Positions 61,083 to 64,000 of a stretch of DNA of 64,000 nucleotides are shown here, piece by piece; position 1 is the stretch's first letter, and each line of letters starts with the position of its first letter. The notes beneath the pieces are model-generated. The model searched no databases. It was not told the origin of the DNA and saw nothing but the letters and a program-made list of their open reading frames with translations. Made by a program: the position numbers and the translations under genes. The DNA is taken from contig JAJDAN010000054.1 in assembly GCA_029261855.1 (NCBI GenBank), positions 1 to 64,000 of the forward strand, in the 5' to 3' direction. Origin of the DNA: Deltaproteobacteria bacterium. GTDB taxonomy: Bacteria; Myxococcota_A; UBA9160; UBA4427.

Positions 61083-62224
61083 CGTTCGGCCACGACGTCC
61101 ACGCTGAACTCCTGCGCCCGCGCGCGCCTCGCGTCGCGGTCCCCTGGATCGCGCAGGCACGCGAGGATTCCCCGGGCCAGACCGTCGCCATCGCCTACCG
61201 GAAACAGCTCGCCGAAGCGCCCGCCGTCGAGAATCTCGCTCGGACCGCTCGGACAGTCGGTGCTCACCACCGGGCAGCCTGTCGCCAGCGCCTCCACGAC
61301 GACGTTGCCGAACCCCTCCCAGGCGGAAGACAGCACGAAGACCCCGGAGCGCGCCATCACGGCCACGGGGTTCGGGTGGAAGCCCGCAAGGCTGACATCC
61401 CGGGCGATTCCCAGGGCCTCGGCGTGGGCCTGGAGCCGCTCGTACTCTCGGCCCTCGCCCAGGATGATCAGACGCGCCGCCGTCTCCGCACGCACCTTGG
61501 CGAAGGCCTCGAGCAGGGTGTCGAAATCCTTCTGGGGAACCAGTCGTCCGACACCCAGCACCACCGGCGGCCCCGGTGCTTCGAGCCAGGGGTGCCCCGG
61601 CGGTTCGAGGGCACGCTGCGCGAGCCCTGTGTCGACGGACGGGTTGTGGAGCACCCGCAGTTGCTCGGGTCGGCAGCCGCCGTGCCGTAGCACGTCGGCG
61701 CCCACGCCGTGGGAGATGGCCACGATGAGGTCTGCGCGCGGGAAGTAGCGGCGCACCCGTCGTTCGCGTCGTCGCTGCGACCAGGTGCCGGCAACGTCCG
61801 GCGAGCGGGCGATCTGGTTGTCGATGCGCAGCACCAGGCGCGCGTCGCTGTCCGCGCGGGCGTGGGCCCGGACCGCCGCGACGTTGACCGAGTCCGAGGT
61901 GGACATCAGGACCCGGGGTTTCTCTTCGCGCAAGTAGCGGGCCAGTGGTGGTACCGCAGCCAGCATGCGGCGGCGCTTGGTGCCACGGATGCCCGGGAGT
62001 CTCGTGCGGAAATTCTCCAGTGAGCGCACCTGGACCCGAGCGTCCACGCGTTCGTGAAGCACGCCGCCGTCTTCGGCCGTCAGCAGGTCCACGCGATGTC
62101 CCCGCTCGACGAACGCATTCGCGAGCGTGACCATCTTGCGTTGCGCGCCACCTCCAGTGAGGTTGGAGATGAAGAGCGCAATATGCGCTGCGGGGCGAGC
62201 TTGCGCCGGCACGCGGCGTACCAT
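61058..62224 (-). CDS. Glycosyltransferase family 4 protein
   Basis: 388 residues from the ATG at 62224. GT-B fold: N-terminal HIALFISNLTGGGAQRKMVTLANAFVERGHRVDLLT, RADLIVAISHGVGADVLRHGG at the domain boundary, PPVVLGVGRLVPQKDFDTLLEAFAKV at the start of the C-terminal domain, and the E-x7-E nucleotide-sugar motif SAWEGFGNVVVEALATGCPVVSTDCPSGPSEIL, with both Glu present. A retaining transferase using a nucleotide-activated sugar, on the cytosolic face. A long upstream frame extension was rejected because it runs into the divergent SGNH gene 2, whose start is 16 nt away. Confidence 0.92.
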   Translation of the reverse strand: MVRRVPAQARPAAHIALFISNLTGGGAQRKMVTLANAFVERGHRVDLLTAEDGGVLHERVDARVQVRSLENFRTRLPGIRGTKRRRMLAAVPPLARYLREEKPRVLMSTSDSVNVAAVRAHARADSDARLVLRIDNQIARSPDVAGTWSQRRRERRVRRYFPRADLIVAISHGVGADVLRHGGCRPEQLRVLHNPSVDTGLAQRALEPPGHPWLEAPGPPVVLGVGRLVPQKDFDTLLEAFAKVRAETAARLIILGEGREYERLQAHAEALGIARDVSLAGFHPNPVAVMARSGVFVLSSAWEGFGNVVVEALATGCPVVSTDCPSGPSEILDGGRFGELFPVGDGDGLARGILACLRDPGDRDARRARAQEFSVDVVAERYLDVLLD

Positions 62225-62239
62225 ACCTGTACTCGCCCC

Positions 62240-63442
62240 ATGAAGCCGGCCCTCTTCCGCGTCTTGCTGCTCGTCCTGTCGGCGGCCTTCTCCATCTCGC
62301 TGATGGAATGTGCGCTTCGTCTGCAGACCTATGGCGGCATCACGCCCCTGGCTGGCGAGCACGTCCTGCGCATGCCCCACGAGACACGCGGCTGGACGCT
62401 GCGGCCCGGCGACAAGGCGCATCAGCGCAACCTGGATTTCGACGTGACCGTCGAGATCAACGAGCAGGGGCTGCGGGACCGGCCGCACGCCTACGACAAG
62501 CCCGCCGGGACCCGGCGCATCGTCGTGCTGGGAGATTCCTTCATGGAGGCCTACCAGGTGGCCCTCGAGGAATCATTGCCACACCGCCTACAGGAGAGCC
62601 TCGCGGATCGCGACGTCGAGGTGATCAATCTCGGGGTCGGTGGCTACGGCACGGCCCAGGAGCTGCGCGCCCTGCGCGAGGAGGGTCTGCTCTATGCGCC
62701 GGATCTCGTCGTGTTGGCCTTCTTCACCGGCAACGACATCCAGAACAACTCGCGCTCGCTCCAGATCGACACCTTCGGCGCGGAAGACCCCAAGGTCTGG
62801 GGACGACCCTACGCCCGGGCTGCCGACGCGAGCGCGCCACTCTCGTGGACGGAGCCGGACGCCGCGCGGATGCGCGCCGCAGCGGAGAAGGCAGAGCGCA
62901 AGCGCGCGAGCTGGCTGCGACGCGCCTGGAAGCTCGTGGAGCCGACGGTGCTCGCGAATCGAGTCCAGCAGCTGTTCGCCCGGGCCGCGGCACGGGCAGG
63001 CGCCCCGCCCGCCGACCCGCGCGCACACTTCGGCTGGCCCTTCCTCGAGCACTTCGAGAGCCCCGTCTGGGACGACGCGTGGCTCGTGACACAGCGGCTG
63101 ATCCTCGAGTTGCGGGACGTCAGCCGGGCGGCAGATGCCGACTTCGTCCTCCTGATCGTGCCCGCAAAGCTGCAGGTAGAGGCCGACTTCCGCGAGCTCG
63201 CGCGTGGGCAGTATCCCGGCGTGGCCTTCGACGAGAACCGGATCAATCGCGCGCTCGAGTCCTTCGCGAGTCAGCACGACATCCCGCTGTACGACCCGAC
63301 CGCCGCGCTGGTCGCGCGCAGCGAGCAGGGGGAGCGGGTCTACTACCAGATCGAGGACCACCACTGGAACGCCCTCGGCCACGAGATCGTCACCGCGGGG
63401 CTCGTAGACATGCTGGAACGCGAAGGACTGCTGGCTCGCTAG
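62240..63442 (+). CDS. SGNH/GDSL-type (AlgX/AlgJ-like) protein 2
   Basis: 400 residues from the ATG at 62240. N-terminal anchor: LFRVLLLVLSAAFSISLMECALRL. Blocks: RRIVVLGDSFMEAYQVALEESLPHRLQ (Gly-Asp-Ser), EVINLGVGGYGTAQELRALREEGL, VVLAFFTGNDIQNNSRSL (block III Gly-x-Asn-Asp) and the C-terminal IEDHHWNALGHEIVTAGLVDML with Asp-x-x-His. A probable periplasmic acetyl/acyl transfer or esterase protein acting on an exported glycan. It is paralogous to the 59113-60183 protein. Its stop overlaps that of the next convergent glycosyltransferase gene as CTAG. Confidence 0.85.
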   Translation: MKPALFRVLLLVLSAAFSISLMECALRLQTYGGITPLAGEHVLRMPHETRGWTLRPGDKAHQRNLDFDVTVEINEQGLRDRPHAYDKPAGTRRIVVLGDSFMEAYQVALEESLPHRLQESLADRDVEVINLGVGGYGTAQELRALREEGLLYAPDLVVLAFFTGNDIQNNSRSLQIDTFGAEDPKVWGRPYARAADASAPLSWTEPDAARMRAAAEKAERKRASWLRRAWKLVEPTVLANRVQQLFARAAARAGAPPADPRAHFGWPFLEHFESPVWDDAWLVTQRLILELRDVSRAADADFVLLIVPAKLQVEADFRELARGQYPGVAFDENRINRALESFASQHDIPLYDPTAALVARSEQGERVYYQIEDHHWNALGHEIVTAGLVDMLEREGLLAR

Positions 63443-64000
63443 CTGCGCCCTGCCCCGTCCGCGGGCAGCAGCAGCGAGAGATAGCGATCCACCGAACGCT
63501 CGATCGAGTACTCGTCCGCGCGTCGGATCAGCGCTTCGGAGTTCCGCGGGCGATCGAGAGTCCGGTCGATGGCATCGGCCATCGCTTTCGCGTCGCCGAC
63601 GGCCACCAGCTCGCCGAAGCGTCCACCCGCCAGGATCTCGCGCGGCCCACTCGGACAGTCGGTGCTGACCACCGGGCAGCCGCAGGCGAGCGCCTGGATC
63701 AGGACCCCGGGAAGTCCCTCCCAGCGTGACGACAGCACGAACACCGAGGCCGCCGCCATGAAGCGGAACGGGTTCTCGACGAAGCCCGGAAAGCGCACGT
63801 CTTCCTCGATCCCGTGCTTGCGGACTCGCCGCGAGAGCGTCCGCCGCAGCTCGCCCTCTCCCAGCACGACCAGGCGGACACGGCGGCGTGCGCGCAACAA
63901 TGCGAAGGCGTCGACTAGGGTATCGAGACCCTTTTGCCGCTTGAGCTTGCCCGCTGCGAGCACCACCGGGACCGCGTCGTCGTGGAACCAGGGGTCCGAG
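63439..64000 (-). CDS. Glycosyltransferase family 4 protein 2 (partial, runs off the window)
   Basis: At least 187 C-terminal residues; the N-terminal domain lies beyond base 64000. VPVVLAAGKLKRQKGLDTLVDAFALL opens the C-terminal GT-B domain, followed by RLVVLGEGELRRTLSRRVRKHGIEEDVRFPGFVENPFRFMAAASVFVLSS. The E-x7-E region reads SRWEGLPGVLIQALACGCPVVSTDCPSGPREIL, so the second Glu is Gln. Otherwise it is very similar to the 61058-62224 protein, indicating duplication. The second-Glu change may alter donor binding but does not by itself show inactivity. Confidence 0.88.
   Translation of the reverse strand, partial: SDPWFHDDAVPVVLAAGKLKRQKGLDTLVDAFALLRARRRVRLVVLGEGELRRTLSRRVRKHGIEEDVRFPGFVENPFRFMAAASVFVLSSRWEGLPGVLIQALACGCPVVSTDCPSGPREILAGGRFGELVAVGDAKAMADAIDRTLDRPRNSEALIRRADEYSIERSVDRYLSLLLPADGAGRS

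Overview
The window is visibly very GC-rich, densely coded bacterial chromosome with genes on both strands. It carries one tRNA, and no rRNA, insertion sequence, phage or CRISPR array was seen. Its content suggests an uncultured aerobic, soil- or marine-type Gram-negative of the Myxococcota / former Deltaproteobacteria kind: lipoproteins, a LolA-like protein, C-terminal sorting tags of the PEP-/IPTL-CTERM type, a fused TrpE-TrpG, an F420-type oxidoreductase, a P450, several phytanoyl-CoA dioxygenases and a class III cyclase fused to an AAA ATPase. The phylum is an inference; no phylogenetic marker gene is present.

Layout. 0.1-3.5 kb: LLM-class oxidoreductase, PEP-CTERM protein, membrane-anchored serine hydrolase, SEC-C mini-protein. 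3.5-8.3 kb: a four-gene operon (PQQ dehydrogenase lipoprotein, small lipoprotein, haem/Vgb-like propeller protein, cytochrome c) whose genes overlap by 4 nt each. 8.4-12 kb: carotenoid oxygenase, DUF2332 protein, surface-tagged protein. 12-18 kb: cyclase-AAA signalling protein, FG-GAP lipoprotein, SRPBCC protein. 17.9-22.7 kb: a PhyH-TetR-PhyH-PhyH operon divergent from an acyl-CoA dehydrogenase. 22.7-31 kb: PlsC-type acyltransferase, tRNA-Arg(CCU), sulfatase-fold lipoprotein, methyltransferase, surface-repeat protein and a large di-haem propeller protein. 31-41 kb: a fourth PhyH, Ig/cadherin-like protein, VOC protein, P450, sterol-desaturase-type hydroxylase, a tungsten aldehyde oxidoreductase with its MoaD-like partner, Apt and a LysM/M23 lipoprotein. 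41-49 kb: FG-GAP and FN3 secreted proteins, an M20 amidohydrolase and a CehA/PHP hydrolase. 49-55 kb: trpE(G) with a probable attenuator, LolA-like protein, TPR/double-cNMP-binding protein and an MFS transporter. 55-64 kb: a surface-glycan-like region with two sulfotransferases, two SGNH proteins and two GT4 glycosyltransferases, plus a permease and an aspartyl protease.

Two non-coding patterns stand out. First, a repeat of about 70 bp sits between convergent genes at three loci, and at two of them both stop codons lie in its ends. A second module recurs in inverted form at two convergent junctions. Second, GTGA-N6-TCAC palindromes of the CRP/FNR half-site type lie in four upstream regions. 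They precede three secreted-protein genes and a double cyclic-nucleotide-binding-domain gene. Together with the cyclase in the same window, this suggests a cyclic-nucleotide-linked cell-surface regulon.
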